Below, piece by piece: positions 15,509-25,164 of a DNA stretch of 64,000 nt. The DNA lies in NCBI GenBank assembly GCA_013286315.1, contig JABDFX010000001.1, forward strand, positions 21,777 to 85,776, given 5' to 3'. Position 1 is the first letter of the stretch. Each line of letters starts with the position of its first letter. Source of the stretch: Bacteroidota bacterium. GTDB lineage: Bacteria; Bacteroidota; Bacteroidia; Chitinophagales; Chitinophagaceae. The position numbers and the translations under genes are program-made. A model generated the notes under the pieces. That model was not told the DNA's origin, made no database searches, and saw nothing but the letters and a program-made list of their open reading frames with translations.

Positions 15509-17353
15509 ATTATTCTTTTCCATCCAATACTCAAGCACAACAAAAAGCCAGACCTGTTGCCAGCGAATATCCGGATCGCACGCTAAAAACCGGGTCCATG
15601 TTTTTTTCAAATGATCACCCTGGATGAAATCCCTTTGCGCAATAAGATTGATATGCTTTTCACAAAAACCATGGAGCTCATTTTTCATCCATTCCTTCCA
15701 GGGAAATAAAAATCCCTTTTTCTGCCGGAGCACAATTTCATCGGGCAACATCGGTTTCAGGGATTCAACCAGCAGGCTCTTTGGATAAACAGGAACCTTA
15801 AACTGATCCGGAACAGACATCACAAATTCAACGAGGTCCTGATCAAAGAATGGTTCACGTATCTCCAGGGAATTGGCCATACTCATCTGGTCAGTATCTT
15901 TCAGTAACGTATTCTGCGTATAACCCAGGTATTCCGCCGCCGTAACCTGACTGTAATAAGGAAGTTTCATGAGGGCCCGGTGTTTTGCCAAAAGCTGATC
16001 CGACAATGTTTCCCGTTCCGATTCATTTAAATAAGTCAGGTTCGTCAATGCCACCGGCGACAGCAGTTGGCGGAGTATGGGATAGGAATAGGCGATTGCC
16101 GGGGAACTCGCGGCCAGCAACTGGCGCATCCTGTCTTTTATTTCACCCCTGCCCAGTAACCCTGACATACTATTGCGCAGGGAAGCCGGTAATTTCCAGA
16201 TCCAGTTTCTCTGCTGCAGTTTTATATAGTGATCGAAAATCGGGTACCCCGCAAATAATTCATCTCCTCCCACACCCGATAAAGCCACACGGATGCCCTC
16301 CTTATGAATGGCTTTGGAGACCACATAGGTATTGATGCCATCACCGCTCGGCGTATCCATGGCATCCAAAGCATTTGTTAATTCACCCAGCATCACTTCC
16401 GGTTTCATTCGGACCTGAACATGTCGTGTATTGAATTTCTTTGCGATGATCTCTGCATATTTCGATTCATCATAGGCTGATTCATCAAAGGAAATATTAA
16501 AGGTATAGGGCGAGGGATCACCTGCTTCCACCATCAGTCCGACCACTGAGCTGGAATCAATACCGCCTGATAAAAAAGCACCCACGGGTACATCACTCAC
16601 CAGTCGTCTTTTTACTGACTGCAACATCAGCTCCCTTACTTTTCGCTGCACATCTTTTGTACTGGTAAAATCAAAATCATAATTCGCAGCTGTCGGATCC
16701 CAATATTTCGTGGTTTGTATTTGTCCGTTTTTGATTCGCATCCAGCTGCCCGCTTCCATTTGCCGTATTCCTTCAACCGGAGAAAAAGGGAACCCGATTG
16801 ACTGGTAGCGAAAATATTCCGACATGGCCGCCTGATCTATTTTGCGCTTTACAAATCCGGTGGTTAAAATCGCACGTACCTCGGATGCAAATACAAACTG
16901 ATCCTTATCATGATAATAATATAATGGTTTTACACCCAGGCGGTCGCGGGCGATAAAGAGTTCTCTTTCCTCTTTATCCCAGATAACAAACGTGTACATA
17001 CCCCGAAGGCGGGATAAACTTTCAGCGCCCCATTTAATGTAACCGGCAAGAATCACTTCTGTGTCCCCATGTGTACGGAAGGGATAATCACTCAGGGATG
17101 GCTTGATCTCGGCATAATTATAAATCTCACCATTGAATATAATCGTATAACGGCCCGAAACGTCTTCAAAGGGCTGATTAGCGGCCTCGGACAAATCTAT
17201 GATGGAAAGCCGCCGGTGACCGAATCCCAGTTCCCCGTCCATAAAAAATCCCTCCGCGTCCGGACCACGATGACTCATTGAATCCGCCATCCGTTTAATC
17301 TGCCCCGGTTGTACGGGATTCTGTCTGTTCAATATGCCTGCAATGCCACACAT
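15500..17353 (-). CDS. asnB: Asparagine synthetase (glutamine-hydrolysing)
   Basis: 617-residue class II amidotransferase: catalytic Cys2 in MCGIAGIL, SHRGPDAEGFF, FNGEIYNY, and the synthetase PP-loop FLSGGIDSSSVVGL near residue 260, with GGDELFAGYP further on. The nominal reaction is aspartate + Gln + ATP to asparagine. In polysaccharide clusters AsnB-like enzymes (WbpS-like) are thought to amidate uronic acids or related groups, which would fit the uronic-acid cassette at 30.5-35.6 kb; this is inference. Four-base spacing to the GT4 upstream. Confidence 0.92.
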   Translation of the reverse strand: MCGIAGILNRQNPVQPGQIKRMADSMSHRGPDAEGFFMDGELGFGHRRLSIIDLSEAANQPFEDVSGRYTIIFNGEIYNYAEIKPSLSDYPFRTHGDTEVILAGYIKWGAESLSRLRGMYTFVIWDKEERELFIARDRLGVKPLYYYHDKDQFVFASEVRAILTTGFVKRKIDQAAMSEYFRYQSIGFPFSPVEGIRQMEAGSWMRIKNGQIQTTKYWDPTAANYDFDFTSTKDVQRKVRELMLQSVKRRLVSDVPVGAFLSGGIDSSSVVGLMVEAGDPSPYTFNISFDESAYDESKYAEIIAKKFNTRHVQVRMKPEVMLGELTNALDAMDTPSGDGINTYVVSKAIHKEGIRVALSGVGGDELFAGYPIFDHYIKLQQRNWIWKLPASLRNSMSGLLGRGEIKDRMRQLLAASSPAIAYSYPILRQLLSPVALTNLTYLNESERETLSDQLLAKHRALMKLPYYSQVTAAEYLGYTQNTLLKDTDQMSMANSLEIREPFFDQDLVEFVMSVPDQFKVPVYPKSLLVESLKPMLPDEIVLRQKKGFLFPWKEWMKNELHGFCEKHINLIAQRDFIQGDHLKKTWTRFLACDPDIRWQQVWLFVVLEYWMEKNNIS

Positions 17354-17356
17354 TCT

Positions 17357-18376
17357 CTAGTTCGCTTTATCTGCTATGAGTTTTGTATAAATATCTGAAT
17401 ATTGCCGGGCCACTTGCTCCAGTTGAAAGCGTTTTACATTTTCAAATCCCTTTGCTACCAGTTCTTTCCGGTAAGCATCGTTTTCGATTATCTTTTTCAG
17501 ACCCTGGCGAATAGATTCAGGTTTAAACGGGTCGACCAGGCAAGCAGCTTCTCCGGCCACAGAGATCATGGGTTCCAGCCGACTGGTTAATACGGGACGG
17601 CCCGTAGCCTGCGCTTCGATAATCGGAAGACCGAATCCTTCATAAGTAGAAGGAAAAAGCATGATGTCCGATTCTGCATATAGGTCGCGCATGGCCGCAT
17701 CGGATAATTTATTCAGGAGCCGGTAGTTAATTTTTTTGTATCCGAGCAATGTTTTTTGCGCCTCCTTCAGGAACCCGACAATGATCAGTTCCACGTCCAT
17801 ATCCCGGATGGCTTCGATCGTTCTCTCCAGATTTTTGTTTGCCGTGGTTCCGATGAACAACAATTTCGGACTGGCCGAGTGAAAAATGCCGGGTGCCGGT
17901 TTAAATAAGGGATCGATGAAATTGGGAATGACATGAATTTTTGCCTCCGGACAGCCCGTAAAAAAAATCAACTCCTTTTTTGTGTTTTCGGAAATGACTG
18001 TCACAGCATCTGCCTTCCTGACCGGCAGCCGGTACCATAACCATCGAATGACCCAATGTCGTGGATTCGTTTTTGGATAATGGTGTAGAAGCACACAATC
18101 ATGCACTGTCAGCACATTGATATTTTTATTGCTACAACCCAGGATAGCATATTGAACATCGCCCGTAATATGATTGATCTGCGACTGTGTACGACGTACA
18201 AATTGTATATTTTTCCGGATTGTTCCCAGTTTGCTTGTAAACGGAAGTCTTTGTTCCTTAACTGATAAAAAGCTTCCCGAAACCCTGGAAATCTCCCCCG
18301 CTATAGCATAGAATAATTTCTCAATACTGAAGTAAGCAGGTAACGGGTTTCGGAAAAAAAAAGTGAGTGATTTCAT
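17357..18376 (-). CDS. Glycosyltransferase family 4
   Basis: 339-residue GT-B transferase. Seen: VLTVHDCVLLHHYP, ADAVTVISENTKKEL, VIPNFIDPLFKP, KLLFIGTTANKNLERTIEAI and the retaining-GT motif STYEGFGLPIIEAQATGRPVLTS. Cytosolic, membrane-associated chain assembly is expected. Its ATG overlaps the stop of the Wzy-like gene by one base (TAATG), a sign of translational coupling. Sugar specificity unknown. Confidence 0.92.
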   Translation of the reverse strand: MKSLTFFFRNPLPAYFSIEKLFYAIAGEISRVSGSFLSVKEQRLPFTSKLGTIRKNIQFVRRTQSQINHITGDVQYAILGCSNKNINVLTVHDCVLLHHYPKTNPRHWVIRWLWYRLPVRKADAVTVISENTKKELIFFTGCPEAKIHVIPNFIDPLFKPAPGIFHSASPKLLFIGTTANKNLERTIEAIRDMDVELIIVGFLKEAQKTLLGYKKINYRLLNKLSDAAMRDLYAESDIMLFPSTYEGFGLPIIEAQATGRPVLTSRLEPMISVAGEAACLVDPFKPESIRQGLKKIIENDAYRKELVAKGFENVKRFQLEQVARQYSDIYTKLIADKAN

Positions 18377-19734
18377 TAAAGATCTACACGAAATGCAATC
18401 CTGTATATTTTAAACACGACCCAGGTAAAAATCAACCCTTTTACCAAATAACTCATGGTTGTCAACAGGTCTGTTTCAACACTGATAGAATATATGAAAA
18501 GAAATGGAAGCCAAAGCACAATGGTTGGCCTTTTATCTGCAAACTTCAAAATAGCAGAAAGCATGAAATTAAAAAAAAGTCCATAGAAAAATAAATAAAT
18601 TACGCCCCCGATCTTATCAAAATTTGCATAAGCTTCGCCGAAGGGCCCGATATTCATACTAAAACCCACCAGGCTATAACCCCAGAATCTTTTCAAATTT
18701 TCCTTGCCTCCTGCATTCGGTTTGTCCTTCCATAAAAACCTGGGAACAATGGCAGCTGCTACTGATTTCCAGATAGTTTCACCGTAAGCAAAATCAAATT
18801 TTGTAGGAACCCTATTCATAGTCATTGCGACCAGCCAGCCCTGGTTCATACGAATAGCCGAAAAAAATAACTTATTCGGTTCCAACATACTGGCTGGATT
18901 TGTTATCCTATCTGTTACCAATTCTGCAAAATATGTTGGGTCAGTGCCGGTTCCCGACCACGCTCTTGTTCTATAGTCTACTTTTACTGATTGAATTACA
19001 ATAATCAGAGCCATACCCGCAACAGCTACCAAGACCTTCCTTTGAAATGGTATCTTTTTCCCCAGAAGGATAAGAATTAAAGAACATGCCATTAAAAAAA
19101 TAAGTTCTCCAAACATGCCCGTAATCAGGGACTGGGCGATCATCAGAACGATAACCGATGGAACAATTATCCTCTTATGTTTTGAAGGGGAATAAATAAC
19201 ATAAAAAACGCCTACATAGGTCAGGTGATCCATCAAATAAAAAACCTGTTTCAGACTTGAAGGTGAAAGAAAATCCAAAAATCCTGATACCAATCCTGTA
19301 GCAATCAGGGTCAATCCAACAGACGGTTTACTACTGAGAATCCGCTTTACATTATCGATATAAACTTTTGGACTAATGTTTACCTTGGCCTTAGATAACG
19401 GAAAACGCAATCCAATTGCCAAAGCAATGACAGCAGGTATCATGAAGGAAAAATAATCGTCGGAGGAAACCGGCATGTATTTTACCCATATACGGGCGAG
19501 GTAATTTTCCCGGGTATATTCATGATAAAATATGACCGGCATTAATAAGCAGGTAAGCGCAGCCATAATATTTGTTAATTCAAGAATCACGATTTTTTTG
19601 CCTAGCATTTCCAGAAAATCCAAAAGAAAATAAATGAAAAGACATACGGCGGCATTTTCTAAAATAGTATAGTTATCCAGTAGGCTTAAAAGCAATAATA
19701 AAATAGAGCAGAATATGGTTATCTTAAGCCTCAA
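18376..19734 (-). CDS. O-antigen/oligosaccharide polymerase-like membrane protein (Wzy-like)
   Basis: About 452 residues, mostly hydrophobic with roughly ten or more membrane segments and a large polar loop (residues about 250-340: VDYRTRAWSGTG...PRFLWKDKPNAGGKE) followed by GPFGEAYANFDKIGGVIYLFFYG, the pattern of Wzy/oligosaccharide repeat-unit polymerases. The track start at 19767 would overlap the upstream gene by 37 bp. The TTG at 19734 overlaps its TGA as TTGA and gives MRLKITIFCSILLLLL, so I prefer it. A Wzy-like protein beside an ABC exporter but without Wzx is unusual. Polymerase role inferred from topology and context. Confidence 0.8.
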   Translation of the reverse strand: MRLKITIFCSILLLLLSLLDNYTILENAAVCLFIYFLLDFLEMLGKKIVILELTNIMAALTCLLMPVIFYHEYTRENYLARIWVKYMPVSSDDYFSFMIPAVIALAIGLRFPLSKAKVNISPKVYIDNVKRILSSKPSVGLTLIATGLVSGFLDFLSPSSLKQVFYLMDHLTYVGVFYVIYSPSKHKRIIVPSVIVLMIAQSLITGMFGELIFLMACSLILILLGKKIPFQRKVLVAVAGMALIIVIQSVKVDYRTRAWSGTGTDPTYFAELVTDRITNPASMLEPNKLFFSAIRMNQGWLVAMTMNRVPTKFDFAYGETIWKSVAAAIVPRFLWKDKPNAGGKENLKRFWGYSLVGFSMNIGPFGEAYANFDKIGGVIYLFFYGLFFNFMLSAILKFADKRPTIVLWLPFLFIYSISVETDLLTTMSYLVKGLIFTWVVFKIYRIAFRVDL

Positions 19735-20570
19735 TTCATTGTCTTTTTTGTAGCAAATAACATACAAAAACCAGTTTTTATAATTTCCTGCGCTTCCTTC
19801 ATTTTACCGGTTTCCTTAAAATAATATATCCGGTAACCCAAATTTTTTAATATTTGTTGAGCATCACCTGCCCTTACTCCATTTGCAGCCGCTTCCGCCC
19901 AATCTACAAACTCAAAAATAATATCCGGCGCATCCGATCTGGCCAATAACACAGATGCCCCTCTAAAAGCATGATATTCATACCCTTCAACATCTATCTT
20001 AATCATATCAACCCTGGTTAGTCCCTGTTCTTCCATTAACGTATCCACCCTCATAGTTATTACCGGTATGACCTTATTAGTAAACACTGGCGATAATGAT
20101 CCTTTTCCAAATTTTTCTTCCGGCGAATAAAAATTCAGGGTTTCCGAGTCGGTGTAGTATAATGCTTTGTTGAAGGTTTTCACGTTCGTAACTTCATTCC
20201 GTTCCAGATTTCGCTCCAAAAATTCAAATACCCAGGGTGCAGCTTCCACGCAATATATTCGTATATCATTTCTTCTGGACTGAACTGGAATAGTAATCGC
20301 TCCGATATTCGCTCCGAGATCCAGAAATACACCATTAGAAGGTAATCTTTTTATAATAAAATCAGAAGTACCTTGTTCATAAATTCCATTGACAAAAATC
20401 TCAAACCCTACATTTTCAATAATATTTGGAACCAGATATTCACATCCCCCCTTCCCTTTAATCCAGAAACTGTTTTTACGTTTTATTTTTTTATTAAAAA
20501 TTATCCTGGCTAACCGATCCTTCCCTTTGAAAACAGGAAGACTTCTATATATCACATCCATTAAACCCAT
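19731..20570 (-). CDS. FkbM-family methyltransferase
   Basis: 279-residue class I SAM methyltransferase: GVFLDLGANIGAITIPV is the SAM-binding glycine motif, followed by VEAAPWVFEFLERNL, and FkbM signature DMIKIDVEGYEYHAFRGA. FkbM proteins O-methylate hydroxyls, in surface-glycan clusters usually of sugars. One of five FkbM genes in the cluster and separated by 52 bp from the GT upstream. Target unknown. Confidence 0.88.
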   Translation of the reverse strand: MGLMDVIYRSLPVFKGKDRLARIIFNKKIKRKNSFWIKGKGGCEYLVPNIIENVGFEIFVNGIYEQGTSDFIIKRLPSNGVFLDLGANIGAITIPVQSRRNDIRIYCVEAAPWVFEFLERNLERNEVTNVKTFNKALYYTDSETLNFYSPEEKFGKGSLSPVFTNKVIPVITMRVDTLMEEQGLTRVDMIKIDVEGYEYHAFRGASVLLARSDAPDIIFEFVDWAEAAANGVRAGDAQQILKNLGYRIYYFKETGKMKEAQEIIKTGFCMLFATKKTMN

Positions 20571-20622
20571 TGACCTCTTAAATTAAAATATACGATTATC
20601 CGGCATTCGGATAAGTCATTCT

Positions 20623-21744
20623 CTATAAACAAGCGATATATTGGTTCAACAATTTTTCAAACTCCGGCTCACAATAATAACTGGATGGCTTGTATTGGAG
20701 TTCGGATCGATCCGTCAACACATCTAAATCGTAAGACGTCATTCTCTCAAAATTAACAGGAATGACTTTGGGATAAGAATCCCTTGTAGCATAAAACATA
20801 GTGCTTTTCATAATTTCCGGAAACCAAACATCTAATCCGCAGGCCCAGTATTCAAATAATTTATTAGGAGCATTGAATATATAATTGGGTATATGCCCAT
20901 TATATAAAATCACGCCCGTATGATAATTCCGCAGTATCCCCGGCAACCGGAAATAATTAACCCTGTCTTGAAATCTAACCAATTCCGGATTCAATGATTT
21001 CAAAAATACTTTTGCGTCTTCAGTGATATTGTCAGAATAGATATCCCAGGTAGCGCGACCATCCTGCTGAATTATCCAGTTGGCAAATTCCTTCAGGTAC
21101 ATAGTTTCCAGGCTTAGTGCCCCGACGTAAACAAATTTTACAGGCATACTAAGTGTCTTTTCCGATTTATCCACCTTCCAGCTTTGCGGTGGATAATTTG
21201 GAAGAATATATGTGTTGGAAATCCGGGTTGATTTATTATCCGCCAGAAATAAACGCATCCTGTCTTCATTTGAATGAGATATCCAGTTTGCCAGCGGATA
21301 TAATTTCTTTTCCAGTAAATGACCCAACCGGTTTATAAACATCCCCTTCTGATATTCTCTGATGGACGTATATTCATGATAATGTATTCCCAGCCTGCAT
21401 TGATTGGCTAGCAGTTTTCTGTGTATATAGGCAGGATAGGCCGAAAGCGTTTCATAATACATCACCGTATCCGGCTTCCAGGAATTCAGGTTTCGAGACA
21501 CGGAGGCATAAAATCCAAAATACTTCCAATATCTCAAAATCGGATTTTTCCCTTTTGAATTGCCCGAACGGATAATATTTATCGTTGATGAAGGCGGCTT
21601 GTATTTTTCAAATTCGCCAGACGCTTCCATCGTATAGACTCTTACTTCACTTTCCTTACGTGCCTGGGAAGCCAAATAATTTAACCAGTTCATCACCGGA
21701 GGATACAATTCAATGGGGCTGAAATGAATAATTGCAAGTTTCAG
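20623..21744 (-). CDS. Glycosyltransferase, probable CTG start
   Basis: GT-B-type transferase. The track begins at TTG 21708 (MYPPVMNWLNYLA), but the same frame continues upstream as LKLAIIHFSPIE, a typical GT first beta-strand. The CTG at 21744 overlaps the stop of the preceding gene as CTGA, exactly like the ATGA/TTGA junctions elsewhere in this cluster. Body: DTVMYYETLSAYPAY, LGIHYHEYTS, NWISHSNEDRMRLF, VKFVYVGALSLETMYLKEF, FNAPNKLFEYWACGLDVWFPE. About 373 residues. Specificity unknown. Confidence 0.82.
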   Translation of the reverse strand: MKLAIIHFSPIELYPPVMNWLNYLASQARKESEVRVYTMEASGEFEKYKPPSSTINIIRSGNSKGKNPILRYWKYFGFYASVSRNLNSWKPDTVMYYETLSAYPAYIHRKLLANQCRLGIHYHEYTSIREYQKGMFINRLGHLLEKKLYPLANWISHSNEDRMRLFLADNKSTRISNTYILPNYPPQSWKVDKSEKTLSMPVKFVYVGALSLETMYLKEFANWIIQQDGRATWDIYSDNITEDAKVFLKSLNPELVRFQDRVNYFRLPGILRNYHTGVILYNGHIPNYIFNAPNKLFEYWACGLDVWFPEIMKSTMFYATRDSYPKVIPVNFERMTSYDLDVLTDRSELQYKPSSYYCEPEFEKLLNQYIACL

Positions 21745-22766
21745 GAAAGCAGATTTTTAAAAGACTGAAAAACTGTGTCAGTCCTGTTTTTATAACTATA
21801 TCCAGATGCCAATGAGCGCAACCGGGCACTGAGTCTTATTTTTTCAATATCATTTTTTGACATTCCCATTACAATTTTCGTCTTGTTAATGGCATCCTGT
21901 GGATCAGAAAAAAAATAAACCTCCTGTTTGTCATTAAAAAATAACCGGTGTTCTTTAGTATCTGGCGCCAGCATGATACCACCCACAGCAGGCACTTCAA
22001 AAGTTCTCATATTATGCGAATCCTCATTATGCGGACGCATCAGGTTTAATTGAAGCCTGTAACGACGCAAGATCTTCCAAAAATCATCACCATATACCGG
22101 TGGATGAACCGTAATCGCCTCATTATTTACAAATTTCTTCCAGTCATTGCCAAAAACATCAATTTGAATTCCGGCTAAAGCCATGGCTTCAATAAACGCG
22201 GCTCTTTCCTTGTCCGGATTGCCCGCAAAGCAAAGTTTCAGAATTTCATCCTGGTTTACACAAATCTCAAAAAGACGATCGTCCAGATCAAATCCAAATG
22301 GAAGAAAGACAACTTTCGACAGGTATTCCCTTTCCAGTTTTTCTTTAACCGACAGATTGTAGGTAAACTGCAGGTCATATAATGAAATAGATCTGGTTAC
22401 GTTGCTGTTACCGCTACCACGTCCCGAGAAAATAAATGGATTGTCCGGATTATAATTGGCCAATTTTACGTTCCTGTTTTTTGCCCATGCCAGAGCAGCC
22501 GGTCTTATTTCCATCCCTTTAAATATCCAAATAACATCCGGCTTGAACTGGTTAACATTTTGCATGAATAGTCTTTCTATTTTCCGCATGATACCAGAAA
22601 GTGAAGCGCGATACAATATTTTATTGAAAATGGACCTGTTATAATATTCGTAAAAATAATTCTGGGCAGTGAAAAGAAATACCTCTGCACCTAATTCCTC
22701 CAGGTATTTTTTATAATAATTCTCTATCGCATAAATTTTATCAGAGCCGACAATAAAAATCCTCAT
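21741..22766 (-). CDS. CgeB-like glycosyltransferase
   Basis: 341-residue GT-B protein of the CgeB/glyco_trans_1_2 type: VGSDKIYAIENYYKKYLEELG at the N-terminus, FKPDVIWIFKGMEIRPAAL, ANYNPDNPF, VVFLPFGFD, then LCFAGNPDKERAAFIEAM, LNLMRPHNEDSHNMRTFEVPAVGGIMLA and a C-terminal helix. These proteins transfer sugars in surface or spore polysaccharides. Coupled to the acyltransferase gene upstream (ATGA) and the GT downstream (CTGA). Donor unknown. Confidence 0.88.
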   Translation of the reverse strand: MRIFIVGSDKIYAIENYYKKYLEELGAEVFLFTAQNYFYEYYNRSIFNKILYRASLSGIMRKIERLFMQNVNQFKPDVIWIFKGMEIRPAALAWAKNRNVKLANYNPDNPFIFSGRGSGNSNVTRSISLYDLQFTYNLSVKEKLEREYLSKVVFLPFGFDLDDRLFEICVNQDEILKLCFAGNPDKERAAFIEAMALAGIQIDVFGNDWKKFVNNEAITVHPPVYGDDFWKILRRYRLQLNLMRPHNEDSHNMRTFEVPAVGGIMLAPDTKEHRLFFNDKQEVYFFSDPQDAINKTKIVMGMSKNDIEKIRLSARLRSLASGYSYKNRTDTVFQSFKNLLS

Positions 22767-23956
22767 TCCTGGTATTTGAACTTTTTACCGAAATTTACAA
22801 ATGGCGTTTCAAGTCTTTTGTACACCAGCCAGGAAAATCCAATAGAAAGAATAAGTGCAACAATTGTAACAAGTCCGCCACGGCCCGTCTCCAGGGCATT
22901 CTCACCCAAATTGCCCAAAAAATGCCGGCATAATCCAATAATCATATCGTGAAAAAGATAGAGAGAATATGAAATGGTTCCTATCCAGACAAGTTTTTTC
23001 AGCCGGAGAATTGATCCGTAAATTGAATTCTTGTATACCAGCGCAAAAACAACCATAGCTGAAAAAACGATGGCAAAAAGTGTATTGCGAAATATGCCGA
23101 GATCGCCATATCTCGCAGAAAGGAATATGCAAATGGCCACATCCAAAACGAGCATAAAGACAATGGCTGTGCGGTAGCGTCTTACAAATGCCGACAACGA
23201 GTGGAAATGATTAGTATAGGCGATTAAGGCCCCGAAAGCAATAGAATCCATCCGGCAGGGTAATAAAACATAAGCAGGAACCCAATTGTTGTATTGCATT
23301 CTCACAATCGGCGCAATAATGATGGCCAAAACCAATAGCCAGGGAAGCCACTTCTCTTTTAGGAGATAAACCAGAAACGGAAAAACGATATAAAATTGCT
23401 CTTCCACGCCAATCGACCAGGTTACACTAACTGAGGTATTCCCAAAATTTTGCCGATGAGCTATAAAGATATTATGCAGCATGACCAGGTAAGCCCATAT
23501 CGGAATGACATTATTTCCTGTCAGAAAATAATCTGAGGAAAAAAAAGGAATTGAACAGATGATACCAAATAATGCAATCAATAAATAATAATTGGGAATG
23601 ATCCGTACAATTCTTCGAATATAAAACGTAGAAAAATAATTTTTGGAGTCCCGGTTATTCATCAATATAGTCCCGATCAAAAAACCTGATAACACAAAGA
23701 ACAAATCGACACCAACCCAGCCAACAGATGTTAATTTGTAAAAGATTCTTCCCAGATACGTATTTGAATTGATCAGCTGGTTGTTGACATAGTGAAAGGC
23801 AACAACCATTAGTACTGCTATTCCTCGCAGCCCGTCTAATTCAGGAATCCTTTTCTGCTTATCCTGAATTAACCGGTTGTCAATGCCAATAATTTCGTTA
23901 CTATTCTCAACTCTTTCAAAAACTGGCTGGGGTTCTGGTAATAAGGGTGAATTCAT
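22763..23956 (-). CDS. OafA-type acyltransferase 3 family protein
   Basis: 397-residue integral membrane acyltransferase. N-terminal RIPELDGLRGIAVLMVVAFHYV carries the catalytic-site His, followed by VGVDLFFVLSGFLIGTIL, FYIRRIVRIIPNYYL, SIGVEEQFYIVFPFLVY and about ten membrane segments. The family moves acetyl or other acyl groups to periplasmic or lipid-linked glycans. No C-terminal SGNH domain is fused. Overlaps its neighbours by four bases on each side. Substrate unknown; O-acetylation of the exported glycan is the natural guess. Confidence 0.92.
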   Translation of the reverse strand: MNSPLLPEPQPVFERVENSNEIIGIDNRLIQDKQKRIPELDGLRGIAVLMVVAFHYVNNQLINSNTYLGRIFYKLTSVGWVGVDLFFVLSGFLIGTILMNNRDSKNYFSTFYIRRIVRIIPNYYLLIALFGIICSIPFFSSDYFLTGNNVIPIWAYLVMLHNIFIAHRQNFGNTSVSVTWSIGVEEQFYIVFPFLVYLLKEKWLPWLLVLAIIIAPIVRMQYNNWVPAYVLLPCRMDSIAFGALIAYTNHFHSLSAFVRRYRTAIVFMLVLDVAICIFLSARYGDLGIFRNTLFAIVFSAMVVFALVYKNSIYGSILRLKKLVWIGTISYSLYLFHDMIIGLCRHFLGNLGENALETGRGGLVTIVALILSIGFSWLVYKRLETPFVNFGKKFKYQE

Positions 23957-25146
23957 GCCGCTTTATAGGTAATTTCCGATAACAGTTTCTCTACAGCCAG
24001 ACAAAATTTATCATACGAATACTCCAAAATCTTAGCACCGGAATTCCTGCCCATTTCGATTAACTCATCCTTATTTTTCTTCGCCATGATCTGCAGTTTT
24101 ACTTTTAAATCCTCCAGATCACCTGCTTTGAATATATATCCATTTGTACCTGCGCTTACAAGGTCAATGGCAGAACCACATTTGTCACTTACAATAACAG
24201 GTCTGCCGGAAGCCATCGCCTCATTTACAGAAAGTCCCCAGGTTTCACTGGGTCCGCTGGATGGCAGAACAAATACATCTGACATCCGGTAGATCACCGG
24301 CATCTCAGACTGATTTATGAAATCAATAAAATGAATCGATTGATGATGATCAAATGAAGATTTCAGTTCATGTTCCAGTTTACCATTCCCGACGATCACC
24401 AGATCCGCCCGGTCACTTAATCCCGATTTTTCAAAAGCCTTCAATAAAATCCCGGGATCCTTTTTCTCTTCCAGTTTTCCGGCAAAAAGGAAAATCATTC
24501 TCTCCCCGGTAATTCCCAGGGACTTTCGAAACGCAACCGCTTTTTCCTGATATAGTTCTGCGTTCTCCGAAAACCTCCTGTTGTCTATTGCATGCGGCGC
24601 CCATAGCAATTGGTTGTTTTTTAGCCCCAGCTTTTCAAAGTAATCAAAATTATTACTGCCTACATACAAAGCATAGTCTACAAAACGATAGACCCATTTC
24701 AGAAAAAACAAACGAATCCTGTTCTTTATAAAACTTGATTTGTCCAGCAGGGTAGAATCCCCGCGAAAAATCACGGGTTTATTTTTATGATAGTGCCTGA
24801 GTGCTTTCAAATGACTGTTAAAAGACCATCCATACACCAGGACCGCATCGGGACCGAAGTTATCAATACGTTTTATGATGTCCGGATTTCTTATACCTCT
24901 AAAATGATGGGATCCTTTATCTTCTGCTGTATTCTCCAGGAATTCATAATCATATCCCTCTAATAACGGAATATCCCAGTCTATCATTTTTGCAAAACCC
25001 GGATCATATTTATTTTCCAGGGCCGTTTTTCCCCAGGTATAAAAAACCTTAATAGTAATCTGATTGCGTTCGGTTAAAAGCTTGAACAATGGCGCATTAT
25101 ACTGGATTGGATGGGTGGTAATGATAGCCAGTCTTTTTTTCTTCAT
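23953..25146 (-). CDS. Glycosyltransferase family 4
   Basis: 397-residue GT-B transferase: RLAIITTHPIQYNAPLFKLL at the start (a PelF/WcaL-like N-terminus), PDAVLVYGWSFNSHLKAL, PVIFRGDSTLLDKSS, then MIFLFAGKLEEKKDPGILLKAF and VLPSSGPSETWGLSVNEAMASGRPVIVSDKCGS with the EX7E region. Belongs to the compact, overlapping part of the cluster. Sugar specificity unknown. Confidence 0.92.
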   Translation of the reverse strand: MKKKRLAIITTHPIQYNAPLFKLLTERNQITIKVFYTWGKTALENKYDPGFAKMIDWDIPLLEGYDYEFLENTAEDKGSHHFRGIRNPDIIKRIDNFGPDAVLVYGWSFNSHLKALRHYHKNKPVIFRGDSTLLDKSSFIKNRIRLFFLKWVYRFVDYALYVGSNNFDYFEKLGLKNNQLLWAPHAIDNRRFSENAELYQEKAVAFRKSLGITGERMIFLFAGKLEEKKDPGILLKAFEKSGLSDRADLVIVGNGKLEHELKSSFDHHQSIHFIDFINQSEMPVIYRMSDVFVLPSSGPSETWGLSVNEAMASGRPVIVSDKCGSAIDLVSAGTNGYIFKAGDLEDLKVKLQIMAKKNKDELIEMGRNSGAKILEYSYDKFCLAVEKLLSEITYKAA

Positions 25147-25164
25147 CCGGTTTATTGAACTCTT